NCBI RefSeq assembly: GCF_900101385.1
Contig: NZ_FMZB01000002.1
Coordinates: 186,001-250,000 of the forward strand
DNA from: Terribacillus halophilus
Lineage (GTDB): Bacteria > Bacillota > Bacilli > Bacillales > Amphibacillaceae
Direction: 5' to 3'
Length of the DNA stretch: 64,000 bases
Shown: piece by piece, positions 1-7,033 of the stretch
Layout: each line of letters starts with the position of its first letter
How positions within the stretch are numbered: the stretch's first letter is position 1
Notes under the pieces: generated by a model
What the model was told of the DNA's origin: nothing
The model's database searches: none
Seen by the model: the letters and a program-made list of their open reading frames with translations, nothing else
Position numbers and translations under genes: made by a program

Positions 1-172
1 TTTTCACACGAAATGGAGTTCGAATACACTCTTTTCCGTTTTATGAGTGCTCTTCAGCCTGTCCTGCATGTGCTTTGATAGTATCAGAATTGACGGTACA
101 GCAGTTTTTCATTACACTAAACGACATACATAAATTGGAAAATCGACAGACTTAGAGCCAAAGGAGAAAATA

Positions 173-1210
173 ATGAAGAAATCAAAAACCCTTACACTTC
201 ACATCATACTAGCTGCCCTGGCTATAGCAGGCGTGATGGGTATTACAGCTGAAGCCAAATCTCTGTATACGCTGGTTCATACACATCAGGAAGAAAAAGA
301 AGCAGTAACGGTAGAGGGGAAGACCATCTCTAGTGATCTATTTGGCAATATGTATTACTACGCTGTTCTAAAAGCAGGTGAGGAGTTAAAAGTAACACAT
401 TTGGCGGCTGATGGAGCACTGACCGAAGTGACACTAGAAGAATTCGATCAGCTGGATATCGGCGATACAATTGAGATCGCAAAGACAGATTCCGCCGAGA
501 ATAAAGCATATCGCTCCGCAAAAAATAAATCGATATTCTTCATCGCACTTTACGCTATTGGACTCATACATTATATTAGCTTTCTCATCGCCTGCAAGCG
601 CCGCATTAAAGGGTGGGACTGGCTGGCATGGCCAATCGCATACACCATCCAGCTTCTGTTTTTCGGTGTCCTCGCAGCGATTTTGATTTATGGATATTCC
701 TCGATGGGGAAATTGGTTTATAATGCTGCCCAATCTTATACCGGTGCACAGCATGAAACCGAAGCAATTATAACTGATAAAGATGAAGATATTAATGGCG
801 GGCGCTACGAAACCAATTATCATTATATTGCATTTATGTATAAGGATGCAGACGGAAATACAATCCACATGTCAAAAGAAGTCAGGCCAAGTGTGTATGC
901 CAACTGCACGTCCGCCACAACGATCGGTTTTCCTCAAGATGAGCCTTTTCGCGTTCATACAAACGGCCTTACCCTTTCCGATATCATCTTTTATGGTACG
1001 AAATTAGTTCCGGAACTCATCACCCTCTTCCTTACCGGCATGTTAATATTAATAATGCGTTATATGTTCAGAAACTATGACACTTGGAAACAAAGATGGA
1101 AGAAGAAAAAGCAGTCCAGGGAACAAAGCAAACGGGATCGAAAAAAACATCGATTAAAAAAGAAAAATAGACGCAGATATGAGAAATCACGCAGCAAAAG
1201 AGCTAAATAA
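173..1210 (+). CDS. Polytopic membrane protein with DUF3592-like loop
   Basis: Encodes 345 aa, start ATG preceded by AAAGGAGA. Hydrophobic segments lie near residues 7-29, 118-140, 148-173 and 272-295. The loop at about 195-260 reads like the extracytoplasmic beta domain of DUF3592 proteins (EAIITDKDEDINGGRYE then YHYIAFMYKDADGN). The last ~45 residues are almost entirely Lys/Arg, a cytoplasmic tail that could bind nucleic acid or acidic lipid. The function is unknown. It is a single gene followed by a hairpin and is not part of an obvious operon. The family assignment is from memory of the fold pattern and is tentative; the existence of the gene is well supported by codon structure and the ribosome site. 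Confidence 0.8.
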   Translation: MKKSKTLTLHIILAALAIAGVMGITAEAKSLYTLVHTHQEEKEAVTVEGKTISSDLFGNMYYYAVLKAGEELKVTHLAADGALTEVTLEEFDQLDIGDTIEIAKTDSAENKAYRSAKNKSIFFIALYAIGLIHYISFLIACKRRIKGWDWLAWPIAYTIQLLFFGVLAAILIYGYSSMGKLVYNAAQSYTGAQHETEAIITDKDEDINGGRYETNYHYIAFMYKDADGNTIHMSKEVRPSVYANCTSATTIGFPQDEPFRVHTNGLTLSDIIFYGTKLVPELITLFLTGMLILIMRYMFRNYDTWKQRWKKKKQSREQSKRDRKKHRLKKKNRRRYEKSRSKRAK

Positions 1211-1213
1211 AAT

Positions 1214-1244
1214 GCCAGCAGCTTAAGAACTGACTGGCTTTTTT
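1214..1244 (+). terminator. Terminator after the membrane protein
   Basis: A GCCAG/CTGGC stem with a 15-base loop followed by six T residues, directly after the stop codon of the preceding gene. The stem is short, so efficiency is uncertain. Confidence 0.5.
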
Positions 1245-1273
1245 CATTTTTCCATATGAAATCAGGAGCATTT

Positions 1274-1765
1274 TTATTTAAAATACAATTCCTCTAATCT
1301 CTCTCGTTCTCGGTCTTTTGATAAATCCACAAAGAAATGCTGCTGCCATTTTTGCGTTTGGGCAGCTGTTTTATTTAACCCTTTTACCCAGGACGGATAT
1401 ACTCGTATACCCATTTTCCCTTTGGAAGTTTCATCACTTAAAATCCCTTTCTCTAATAGTTTAGATTTCGGGAATATAAATTGACCTCTCAAATCGTTAT
1501 CTATGATGGTGATTATAATTTTATCGGGACTATCCGCATAACGATAAGGTTGGTTCTTATCATTCTCATCTTTTTCCCAAAACACAACAAAATAGCCGCT
1601 TTTTTTAGGCGTTACTTTGGCTAAACGACTTCGATACATATTGTTCTCGATTTGAATCAACATACCCTCGTAGTCTTTATTTTGATCTTCTGTAATCACT
1701 TTGGAAATCGTGGAATTGTTAATACCGGAAACAATGTTCTCTATAAGCATCTTTGATGTTTGCAA
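1274..1765 (-). CDS. MepB family protein
   Basis: 163 aa, TTG start with AAGGGGGA a few bases upstream. The central pattern (YEGMLIQIENNMYRSRLAKVTPKK, FVVFWEKDE, FIFPKSKLLEKGI, GIRVYPSW) is the signature of MepB, a small cytoplasmic protein named after the Staphylococcus aureus mepRAB efflux locus. Its biochemical role is not known. The charged region near residue 150 is typical of the family. There is no efflux pump or MarR regulator beside it, so the mep context is absent and the gene stands alone here. Length matches the usual ~160 aa. Sure of the family, not of the role. Confidence 0.8.
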   Translation of the reverse strand: MQTSKMLIENIVSGINNSTISKVITEDQNKDYEGMLIQIENNMYRSRLAKVTPKKSGYFVVFWEKDENDKNQPYRYADSPDKIIITIIDNDLRGQFIFPKSKLLEKGILSDETSKGKMGIRVYPSWVKGLNKTAAQTQKWQQHFFVDLSKDRERERLEELYFK

Positions 1766-1878
1766 TTCAATCCCCCTTTTTTGTTTTTAACAATCTCTTA
1801 CAAGCAAAATGGCTTTATAGTCTTATCCTCCCCATAAAAATACCAGAGACTTAATAAGATCTCTGGCATTTCATTATG

Positions 1879-2517
1879 TTAATCCTTCGACATGATGCCA
1901 AGGAAACGCAGTATATTCATGAACAAGTTGATAAAGTCCAGATACAGATTCAACGCCATTAACGGAATCATTTCCTCTGTAATCTGCTCCCTCGCCATCT
2001 GATTGAAGTCATAAAGAATATAAAGGGAAAAAACAACCGAACCAATTCCTGAGAAAGCAAGCATTGTTGCATCACTGTACGGAACAAAGATTCCGATCAA
2101 GCCTGTTACGATCAAGGCAATCAAAGCCACAAACAAAAACCCGCCAAGGAAAGAGAAGTCCCTCTTCGATTTGACCCCCACCAGCGCCATCGCTCCAAAA
2201 ATGACAAACGTTGTCGTGAAAGCATACAGCACAATATTCGCTCCGCCAATAGACGCATAATAGGCTACTGCCGGGTACGTCGTAATACCCGAAATGATGG
2301 CGAAGATATAGATGAACGTGTAGCTGACAGCCTTTTTCCTCCTGAGCCAGAATGCCGCAATCAGCATACCTAATTCCACTACAATTAACGGCAGAATAAG
2401 CACAGGCGGCACGAAATGACCAACATATATACCGATAGTCGCCAACAATAGCGTCATAAGGAATGTCTGCAGCACCTTCTGCATGATTGTTTTTTGATTT
2501 GATATTGCGTATTCCAA
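1879..2517 (-). CDS. Bax inhibitor-1/YccA family membrane protein
   Basis: 212 aa with seven predicted transmembrane helices spread evenly over the chain and almost no soluble domain. The pattern resembles the BI-1/YetJ (TMBIM) family, whose bacterial members act as pH-sensitive calcium leak channels. The C-terminal part holds the conserved acidic run (SLYILYDFNQMAREQ) and the YLDFINLFMNILRFLG helix that carries the family's conserved Asp. TTG start, with AGGAGCG nine bases upstream. Monocistronic. The function in this organism is inferred only from the family. Confidence 0.88.
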   Translation of the reverse strand: MEYAISNQKTIMQKVLQTFLMTLLLATIGIYVGHFVPPVLILPLIVVELGMLIAAFWLRRKKAVSYTFIYIFAIISGITTYPAVAYYASIGGANIVLYAFTTTFVIFGAMALVGVKSKRDFSFLGGFLFVALIALIVTGLIGIFVPYSDATMLAFSGIGSVVFSLYILYDFNQMAREQITEEMIPLMALNLYLDFINLFMNILRFLGIMSKD

Positions 2518-2564
2518 ATTTCATCGCTCCTACAGTTTCTAAAAATATTGTTAAGTTATATACG

Positions 2565-2675
2565 CTACAGAGCTGAAAAGGTTTCAACCTTATGCTGGTC
2601 TTCTTGGTAAGCAAGGCTGTATCCATCCCTTGCTTGACCTTGTGTAGATACTCGAATATATCCGATAACATTCAT
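2565..2675 (-). pseudogene. Serine recombinase, N-terminal stub
   Basis: Starts ATG and reads MNVIGYIRVSTQGQARDGYS, the start of a resolvase/invertase domain with the catalytic Ser in the RVST motif, then stops after 36 residues. The same N-terminus recurs at 5904 and 8807. Everything downstream is missing and the stub runs into the promoter side of the Bax inhibitor gene. A 28-bp palindrome (2691-2718) lies just upstream, as at the other two copies. This is the leftmost trace of the recombinase family that punctuates the toxin locus to its right. Confidence 0.8.
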
Positions 2676-2690
2676 GATAGTTTCCCCCTC

Positions 2691-2718
2691 CGTTACGCTA
2701 ATCTCAATTAACGTAACG
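2691..2718. repeat. 28-bp palindrome IR1 upstream of recombinase stub
   Basis: The arms CGTTACG...CGTAACG enclose TAAT/ATTA. This is a diverged copy of the palindromes at 5918-5945 and 8821-8848, with the same placement: 10-15 bases upstream of a serine-recombinase start codon. It may be a recombinase operator or crossover site; the sequence shows only the symmetry and the repeated position. Confidence 0.7.
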
Positions 2719-2785
2719 CTTAGACGCTATATTAAGTACAAATTTATTGTATGCGGCTTTAGCGATACATTCAACCCATTTACCG

Positions 2786-2799
2786 ATACAAATTTGTAT
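2786..2799. promoter_or_regulatory. Perfect 14-bp palindrome, candidate operator
   Basis: ATACAAATTTGTAT is a perfect palindrome 41 bases upstream of the XRE-type gene at 2841, flanked by CGATAC and GTATCG half matches. Position and symmetry suit autoregulation by the small HTH protein. This is inferred from position only. Confidence 0.5.
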
Positions 2800-2840
2800 T
2801 GTATCGTAAAAGGTAACATAATAAGAGGAAGGGAATTACC

Positions 2841-3041
2841 ATGCCAATATCAATTAAACTCAAGGAAATCCTTAAAGAACGTGACCTTTCACAACGTGAA
2901 TTGGCACGAATGACAAGGCTGCGGCCCAATACAATTAGTCATCTTTGCTCAGACAACGTGGACAGGGTTTATTTATCAACATTAGAAACGGTATGCAAAG
3001 TGTTAGACATCGACATTCAGGAGTTAATCGAGGTGGAGTAG
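2841..3041 (+). CDS. Small XRE/Cro-type transcriptional regulator
   Basis: 66 aa; nearly the whole chain is one helix-turn-helix domain: SQRELARMTRLRPNTISHLC is the recognition unit and STLETVCKVLDIDIQELIEV the closing helices, as in YozG/Cro-like one-domain repressors. ATG with GAGGAAGGG upstream. It is divergent from the recombinase stub and sits beside two palindromes (2691-2718, 2786-2799), so it may control the flanking promoters. It has no sensory domain, consistent with a constitutive repressor or an element-borne regulator. The DNA target is unknown. Confidence 0.85.
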   Translation: MPISIKLKEILKERDLSQRELARMTRLRPNTISHLCSDNVDRVYLSTLETVCKVLDIDIQELIEVE

Positions 3042-3283
3042 TCCTCTTGCTATAGTCATCGTTCTATGTACGTAAAAGTTGCGAAAAAATTAAAAAGGCA
3101 GGAAGAAAGCGAAGAGCGAAGGTAAGGTTTAGAAGAATAGGAATGTTGATAACTGATGATATTATGGTTATTTGCTTAATAAAATAATGAGTAGATAGGG
3201 CATACGTTTTATAAGTGTTGTACGTACTAAAGGATTTATTAATCGGAACTGTTCGACACTGGGTAGCCCCACATAAAAAAAGA

Positions 3284-3312
3284 AACCTTGAAGTAAATAG
3301 CCCTTCAAGGTT
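3284..3312. terminator. Hairpin ending toxin cassette 1
   Basis: Perfect 10-bp stem AACCTTGAAG/CTTCAAGGTT with an A-rich left flank, giving a T tract for minus-strand transcripts. Related AACCTTGA hairpins sit at 9174-9203 and 10296-10328, each at the 3' end of an immunity gene. Confidence 0.7.
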
Positions 3313-3336
3313 CTACTAAGGGTATTCTAAATACAA

Positions 3337-3539
3337 TTATTTTTCTTCTTTATATGCTAATGCAATCTCCACTACTTCCTCTGGTGATAAATCCTCATCG
3401 TTCCAAAAATTAAGTCACTGGGATTAGGGTGAGGAACATTTTCTTCTAAGATTTCTATATATTCACTTACCTCTTCATCAGATAGCTTAGGATTACATAT
3501 TTTATTTACTAGTTCTTTAAAGGTTAGTTTCTGATACAT
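3337..3539 (-). pseudogene. Colicin/pyocin Im-type immunity protein, frameshifted
   Basis: Reads MYQKLTFKELVNKICNPKLS...EILEENVPHPNPSDLIF in one frame, then WNDEDLSPEEVVEIALAYKE in the next. The join is a T tract that has lost one base. Together they make ~67 residues matching the small four-helix Im proteins that neutralise HNH DNases (E2/E7/E9-type colicins), including the conserved PHP-N-PSDLI-F/W block. It sits directly downstream of the Syd-like gene and the HNH-type cassette. The length is short of the ~85 residues usual for Im proteins. A single-base sequencing error cannot be excluded. Confidence 0.68.
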
Positions 3540-3585
3540 AATTGTGTACTTATCCTTGTTGAAATATTTGACACTAAATAAAATG

Positions 3586-4131
3586 CTATCTTTTAAGTCT
3601 CAAATTCCCTATTAATTCTTGGATATTCTCAGCAATATGCTCAAATGTCCCTCTTTCAAAATCTTCTAATTGTATTATTCCACTATTGTTCTCAATAACC
3701 ACCAACAAACCATTCCCTTCAATCCCAATAGGTATCTTCTTTAAACTATCCCCATGATTTTCTTTATATCCTTTCAGTGACTCTCGGAATGAACTTATCT
3801 CGCTATTCGGTAGCACAGGCTCTAATGCAATATAGTGTTCCTGATAAAATCCATCTAAATCTGCAAACCAATATGAGTTAAAATATTCAACTATTGACTT
3901 ATGCAATTTTATATCAAATTCATCTTCTAAACTTGTAAAGTCCTGTGAAACGGTCTTTTCTACAGGTTTCCATGAGATATATTCTTCCTCATCAACTTCA
4001 CCATCATAAATTATTAGGTTATCTTCACTACTAATTGGTGTTTTAAATAAAAAATCTAAACCTTCATTAGCTATCTCTTTTCTCATTTGAAAGTATATCT
4101 GCATTGCTTCTTTTATTGACAAAGTTATCAT
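3586..4131 (-). CDS. Syd/SUKH-2-type immunity protein
   Basis: 181 aa, acidic, no signal peptide. The block YFNSYWFADLDGFYQEHYIALEPVLPN and IPIGIEGNGLLVVIENNSGIIQLEDFERG match the Syd family. Syd was named as a SecY-interacting protein, but as an isolated gene behind a toxin it is treated as a SUKH-superfamily immunity protein. The start lies 3 bases from the stop of the HNH-type toxin cassette, a typical toxin-immunity coupling. It is most likely the cognate antitoxin of that cassette. The cytoplasmic location fits a nuclease target. Confidence 0.8.
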   Translation of the reverse strand: MITLSIKEAMQIYFQMRKEIANEGLDFLFKTPISSEDNLIIYDGEVDEEEYISWKPVEKTVSQDFTSLEDEFDIKLHKSIVEYFNSYWFADLDGFYQEHYIALEPVLPNSEISSFRESLKGYKENHGDSLKKIPIGIEGNGLLVVIENNSGIIQLEDFERGTFEHIAENIQELIGNLRLKR

Positions 4132-4134
4132 CCT

Positions 4135-4983
4135 TTACTTATTTAAAAATTTTTCAAGTAATTCAGCATACTCACTGTCATTTCCCCAAACACCTGCAGC
4201 TTTTTCCGCATTATGTATACCACCTGTTCCTGGGTGTAGCTTGGAAGGCACTGCAACTGCTTGACCACCCCCACCTACATGATGATGGATTAATTTATCA
4301 TTATATAATTCCTTTATATCATATTGAGGGAAGTGTTCTCTAAATGTTTTATCATTTATCGGAGAGAAACCCAATTGAATTTTTTGTTTATTTGCCTTAC
4401 TTAAACTTTCTGGATGTTTATTCATTATTTCTTTCCAATAAAAGTCTTTATCACGTAACCAACCTTCTGAATTGGTTCCGGCTTTACCCTTACCCACATA
4501 AGGCATTTCTACTGTAATTCTTGGGTCTGCAGTATATTTTTCTTCTAATTTTTTTAAATCAGCATTCCTATAAGTTCTTATAGGATGATTAGCATTATCT
4601 ATACCCTTACCAACCACCCCAAAACTACCCGGCGCCCTTACCTCAACACCACCAGATTCAATCCTTCCTGATCCATACGTCACCGAGCCCGGGTTTCCGC
4701 TATGTTTAGACATAGTCGGCATACCATCAGTTCCGGTAGCCCTTAACGGTTGATCCAATGTACTATACTGTGCGTCTTGGGATTGCTTCAGGTATTTAGC
4801 TTCTTTATGATCCATTAAACTGATTACGTTGTCTACGGTGTTGTTACGCAGCACGGTGTCAGTTTGTTTCGTTAATTGTCCCGCTTCATTGGACATAATG
4901 GCTTGGTTCCCCATTATATCTGACAGGCTTTTTCCGGACGTTTTTGATAAGGTGGCTATATCTTTTACACTCGGTGTCGACAA
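4135..4983 (-). CDS. Orphan toxin cassette 1: shared linker plus HNH-type nuclease tip
   Basis: 282 aa. Residues 1-131 are the shared linker, nearly identical to residues 291-421 of the full-length toxin at 11222-12925. The unique tip (132-282) ends with HHH at 233-235, His250 and His257 in a PSKLHPGTGGIHN setting, like the LHH/GHH clades of the HNH/Endo VII nuclease superfamily. There is no N-terminal secretion domain. The first codon is TTG without a ribosome site, so this is probably a silent cassette. The sequence upstream breaks at 5023 into the promoter region of a deleted recombinase. Followed by Syd-type and Im-type immunity genes. Confidence 0.75.
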   Translation of the reverse strand: MSTPSVKDIATLSKTSGKSLSDIMGNQAIMSNEAGQLTKQTDTVLRNNTVDNVISLMDHKEAKYLKQSQDAQYSTLDQPLRATGTDGMPTMSKHSGNPGSVTYGSGRIESGGVEVRAPGSFGVVGKGIDNANHPIRTYRNADLKKLEEKYTADPRITVEMPYVGKGKAGTNSEGWLRDKDFYWKEIMNKHPESLSKANKQKIQLGFSPINDKTFREHFPQYDIKELYNDKLIHHHVGGGGQAVAVPSKLHPGTGGIHNAEKAAGVWGNDSEYAELLEKFLNK

Positions 4984-5023
4984 GCTGCTGCCAAATGATC
5001 GGACAGCACTTGCACCTGTCCGC
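4589..5023. repeat. Shared cassette segment, copy 1
   Basis: 435 bp, collinear without indels and differing at only a few bases from 11661-12095; it also matches 7561-7958. It encodes the linker (STPSVKDIATLSKTSGK ... GSFGVVGKG) that precedes each variable toxin tip. Length and identity are enough to serve as a homologous-recombination target. Confidence 0.9.
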
Positions 5024-5095
5024 GAATTTGTAAATTATGTAACGCTTTTTAACGAATAGCGAGTATTATATGGGTCTTTCTCAGAAAAACACAAC
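5024..5095 (-). promoter_or_regulatory. Recombinase promoter region fused to cassette 1
   Basis: Contains the right half of the recombinase palindrome (AATTATGTAACG), the conserved CTTTTTAACGAATAGCGAG block, a -10 (TATAAT on the minus strand, 5065-5070) and a -35-like TTGTGT about 20 bases further. The recombinase gene that should follow is deleted, so this promoter now points straight into toxin cassette 1. The junction with the toxin segment is at 5023/5024. Confidence 0.6.
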
Positions 5096-5160
5096 CCTAT
5101 TTTTATTTATTTGTTTTCGTTATTGCCTTTTTGGTTATCCACTGTTTATACGCCATGGAT

Positions 5161-5245
5161 TGTCATTCTCGTTAGTTTAAGAGCTTTGCAGTGAGTATTC
5201 CTGCCTTATAAAATGCCATCTCTTTCGTTTCTCGCACTTTTTTCG
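5161..5245. repeat. Intercassette repeat, copy A (degenerate)
   Basis: Shares GTCATTCTCGTTAG and TATAAAATGCCATCTC...TCTCGCACTTTT with copies B-D (6061, 6312, 8965) but has lost the ATGGTACTACCAT hairpin. It lies between a recombinase promoter and the 3' hairpin of the next immunity gene, as the others do. Confidence 0.55.
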
Positions 5246-5285
5246 ATGAAGAGAGTTTACAATTTACTCCATACATTATAGAAAT

Positions 5286-5319
5286 AAGCACTTGTTGCCC
5301 AATATGCAATCAAGTGCTT
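5286..5319. terminator. Hairpin ending the orphan immunity gene
   Basis: AAGCACTTG/CAAGTGCTT stem. It lies 25 bases past the stop of the minus-strand gene at 5344 and closely resembles the hairpin at 6508-6543. Confidence 0.6.
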
Positions 5320-5343
5320 AAGTCACAAAAACGTATACTATTA

Positions 5344-5679
5344 TTAATCCCCGAATATACCTGCTATTTTCTCTTTCCATATTAACATTAACTCTAAAAA
5401 TCCCTCGGTTTCTATTGTACTCTCAAAGGGTTCATCAATCCGATAATGATGCTTAGCTATTGTTAAATCTTTCTTTATACTTACACTCGTAGCATTTAAC
5501 GTGATTTCAAAGTCTTGATATTCTCCATCTAGCACCTTCTTAACGTAACCGACATATTCATCCGCTTCTTCTTCTGTTGAAATATCCTCGAAAACATCCG
5601 AGAAAACACTTAATTCTTCCGATAGTTTTATCCTAGTTATACCAAATGGATCCTTTTTAAATTCATAAGAATATTTCAT
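5344..5679 (-). CDS. Orphan immunity-like protein, family unknown
   Basis: 111 aa from the ATG at 5679: MKYSYEFKKDPFGITRIKLS, then an acidic, alternating beta/alpha chain ending LELMLIWKEKIAGIFGD. I do not recognise the family; size, acidity and position suggest an immunity protein whose toxin has been lost. The open frame can be read a further 29 codons upstream to 5766, but those residues (HLSSVQIDYVVVLNTSRLWR) are a serine-recombinase fragment, so the longer ORF is a fusion created at a deletion joint. No good ribosome site precedes either start. Confidence 0.6.
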   Translation of the reverse strand: MKYSYEFKKDPFGITRIKLSEELSVFSDVFEDISTEEEADEYVGYVKKVLDGEYQDFEITLNATSVSIKKDLTIAKHHYRIDEPFESTIETEGFLELMLIWKEKIAGIFGD

Positions 5680-5904
5680 AATCTTTACAATTTCTGACCT
5701 CCATAATCGGCTTGTATTCAGCACAACCACATAATCTATTTGGACAGACGAAAGGTGAGCCAACATCTTTGTAAGCCCACCCTGTCTATTTCCAATGCTT
5801 CTTCATTCAGTTTGGCACCGCTAATTCCTTCATCTCTAAAAATATGTATATCCATCTCTTGCCTGCCCTTGAGTTGAGACTCGTATATACCCAACAACGT
5901 TCAA
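5680..5904 (-). pseudogene. Serine recombinase remnant with internal deletion
   Basis: TTG start behind GGGAGG. Reads NVVGYIRVSTQGQARDGY, then jumps to RDEGISGAKLNEEALEIDRVGLQ after a lost stretch of about 25 codons, changes frame, and ends at HLSSVQIDYVVVLNTSRLWRS, where it is spliced to the immunity gene at 5679. The intact arrangement is seen at 8027-8807. The catalytic Ser motif is present, but the rest of the catalytic domain and the C-terminal DNA-binding domain are gone. Confidence 0.8.
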
Positions 5905-5917
5905 CTGTTCACCCTCC

Positions 5918-5945
5918 CGTTACATAAATTTTAATTTGTGTAACG
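5918..5945. repeat. 28-bp palindrome IR2
   Basis: CGTTACA-AAATT...AATTT-TGTAACG, nearly perfect inverted symmetry and identical to IR3 at 8821-8848. It sits between the promoter (-10 at 5966-5971) and the recombinase start, the position of an operator or a crossover site. Confidence 0.8.
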
Positions 5946-5965
5946 CTTTTTAACGAATAGCGAGT

Positions 5966-5995
5966 ATTATACGACCCTCTCTAGTAAAAATACAA
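5966..5995 (-). promoter_or_regulatory. SigA-type promoter of recombinase remnant
   Basis: On the minus strand TTGTAT (5990-5995), an 18-base spacer and a perfect TATAAT (5966-5971). The same arrangement occurs at 8869-8898. Confidence 0.7.
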
Positions 5996-6060
5996 CCCAA
6001 TTTTTGTCTGCCTGATGCTAAACTAGTAACCTTCTTACGTAACCTACCTTTTATCGCCAA

Positions 6061-6213
6061 GAGCTTTGTCATTCTCGTTAGTTTTTTAACCATTCCCTGT
6101 CATAACTACCCCTGCCATATAAAATGTCATCTCGCCTATTTATCGTACTTTTCTTACTATCCAAGTATTAAAACGATACTCCTTGATGGTACAACCATCA
6201 TGAGCTTTCGATT
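6061..6213. repeat. Intercassette repeat, copy B
   Basis: About 150 bp. Shared landmarks: GTCATTCTCGTTAG, CATATAAAATGTCATCTCGC, TTTATCGTACTT, and GATGGTACAACCATC-ATGAG at the right end. No ORF is conserved between copies, but the end hairpin is. Confidence 0.75.
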
Positions 6214-6311
6214 TTCATGTAAATCATTTTCTTTTTGTCTCACTCAAAAATTCTCACTTTCTTTTTATTCACTAGATTTATGTATCTGTATCGTTACCCC
6301 TTTATCATTAC

Positions 6312-6465
6312 GAGTTTTGTCATTACCATTAGTTTGTGTGTTTTGCAGTATCATAAGTCCTCTTGGAATGTAAAATGTCATCTCGTCTGGTTATCGTGCT
6401 TCTCGCAAAATCCAAATATTAAATCAATACTCCATTATGGTACTACCTTCATGAGCTTTGAATTT
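6312..6465. repeat. Intercassette repeat, copy C
   Basis: Second copy in direct tandem with copy B, ending in ATTATGGTACTACCTTCATGAG. The two together suggest that a cassette between them was lost. Confidence 0.75.
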
Positions 6466-6507
6466 CAAACTGGTCTCATTCATGTTGTTCTTACTTCACC
6501 AAAAACA

Positions 6508-6543
6508 AAAGCACCTGTTGCCTAAAAGGCAACCAAGTGCTTT
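6508..6543. terminator. Hairpin ending the cassette 2 immunity gene
   Basis: AAAGCAC-TGTTGCC / GGCAAC-AGTGCTTT stem, immediately after the stop of the minus-strand DUF600 gene at 6549. Confidence 0.75.
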
Positions 6544-6548
6544 ATAGT

Positions 6549-7028
6549 TTACTTTTCTTCAAATTCCTTCATTCTCTCTAATAAATCAAAATCTAGCTGT
6601 TCTTTGTTTTGACTTATATATTTATATTCAAAATACTTAATTCTATCTGTTGGACCAAATTCACTTTCATGCCAATTTGTATAATCAAAATGTACGTTTA
6701 ATTTACCTGTATCATTTAATATTAATGTCACTGAAAACCAAGGTTCTTGGTCATTATCAGTAAAAACTTTTTGGAGTTCAACAGTAAGTTGAAATAATTT
6801 ATGTAGTTCTTTATTATAAGCCCTCTTATCTACACTATATAATTTTGGAATATAATGTGAAAAAATGTGTTGTTCCTCACCTTTTGGCGTAAAAAAGAAG
6901 AAAACTCCTCCTTCTCCTTCCTTAACTTCACCATTAAAATAGAAATTATCCCATTCAGTTGGAATCATATCATTAACCTGTTGTGCAATTTCTTTATATA
7001 ACTCGTTTAATTCTGTTTCAAAACTCAT
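6549..7028 (-). CDS. DUF600/YezG-type immunity protein of cassette 2
   Basis: 159 aa from the ATG at 7028, with AGGAGG nine bases upstream. The pattern ELNELYKEIAQQVNDMIPTEWDNFYFNGEV, then EEPWFS-like DQEPWFSVTLILNDTGKLNVHFDY, is characteristic of the YezG/DUF600 family (Imm-ant type), the known partners of YeeF/LXG DNases. It starts 6 bases after the nuclease cassette ends. A paralogue sits at 58590-59081 behind an LXG toxin with the same kind of nuclease, which supports the pairing. Probably a cytoplasmic inhibitor of the nuclease tip. Confidence 0.88.
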   Translation of the reverse strand: MSFETELNELYKEIAQQVNDMIPTEWDNFYFNGEVKEGEGGVFFFFTPKGEEQHIFSHYIPKLYSVDKRAYNKELHKLFQLTVELQKVFTDNDQEPWFSVTLILNDTGKLNVHFDYTNWHESEFGPTDRIKYFEYKYISQNKEQLDFDLLERMKEFEEK

Positions 7029-7033
7029 CAATA

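Noticed and set aside
3042-3283. Short plus-strand frame after the XRE gene beginning MYVKVAKKLKRQ
   Set aside because: Only 19 codons, no clear ribosome site, and no resemblance to known small proteins.
4829-5059. Repeated plus-strand frames (also at 7788 and 11901) with identical sequence
   Set aside because: They are antisense shadows of the shared toxin linker; their repetition only reflects the repeated segment.
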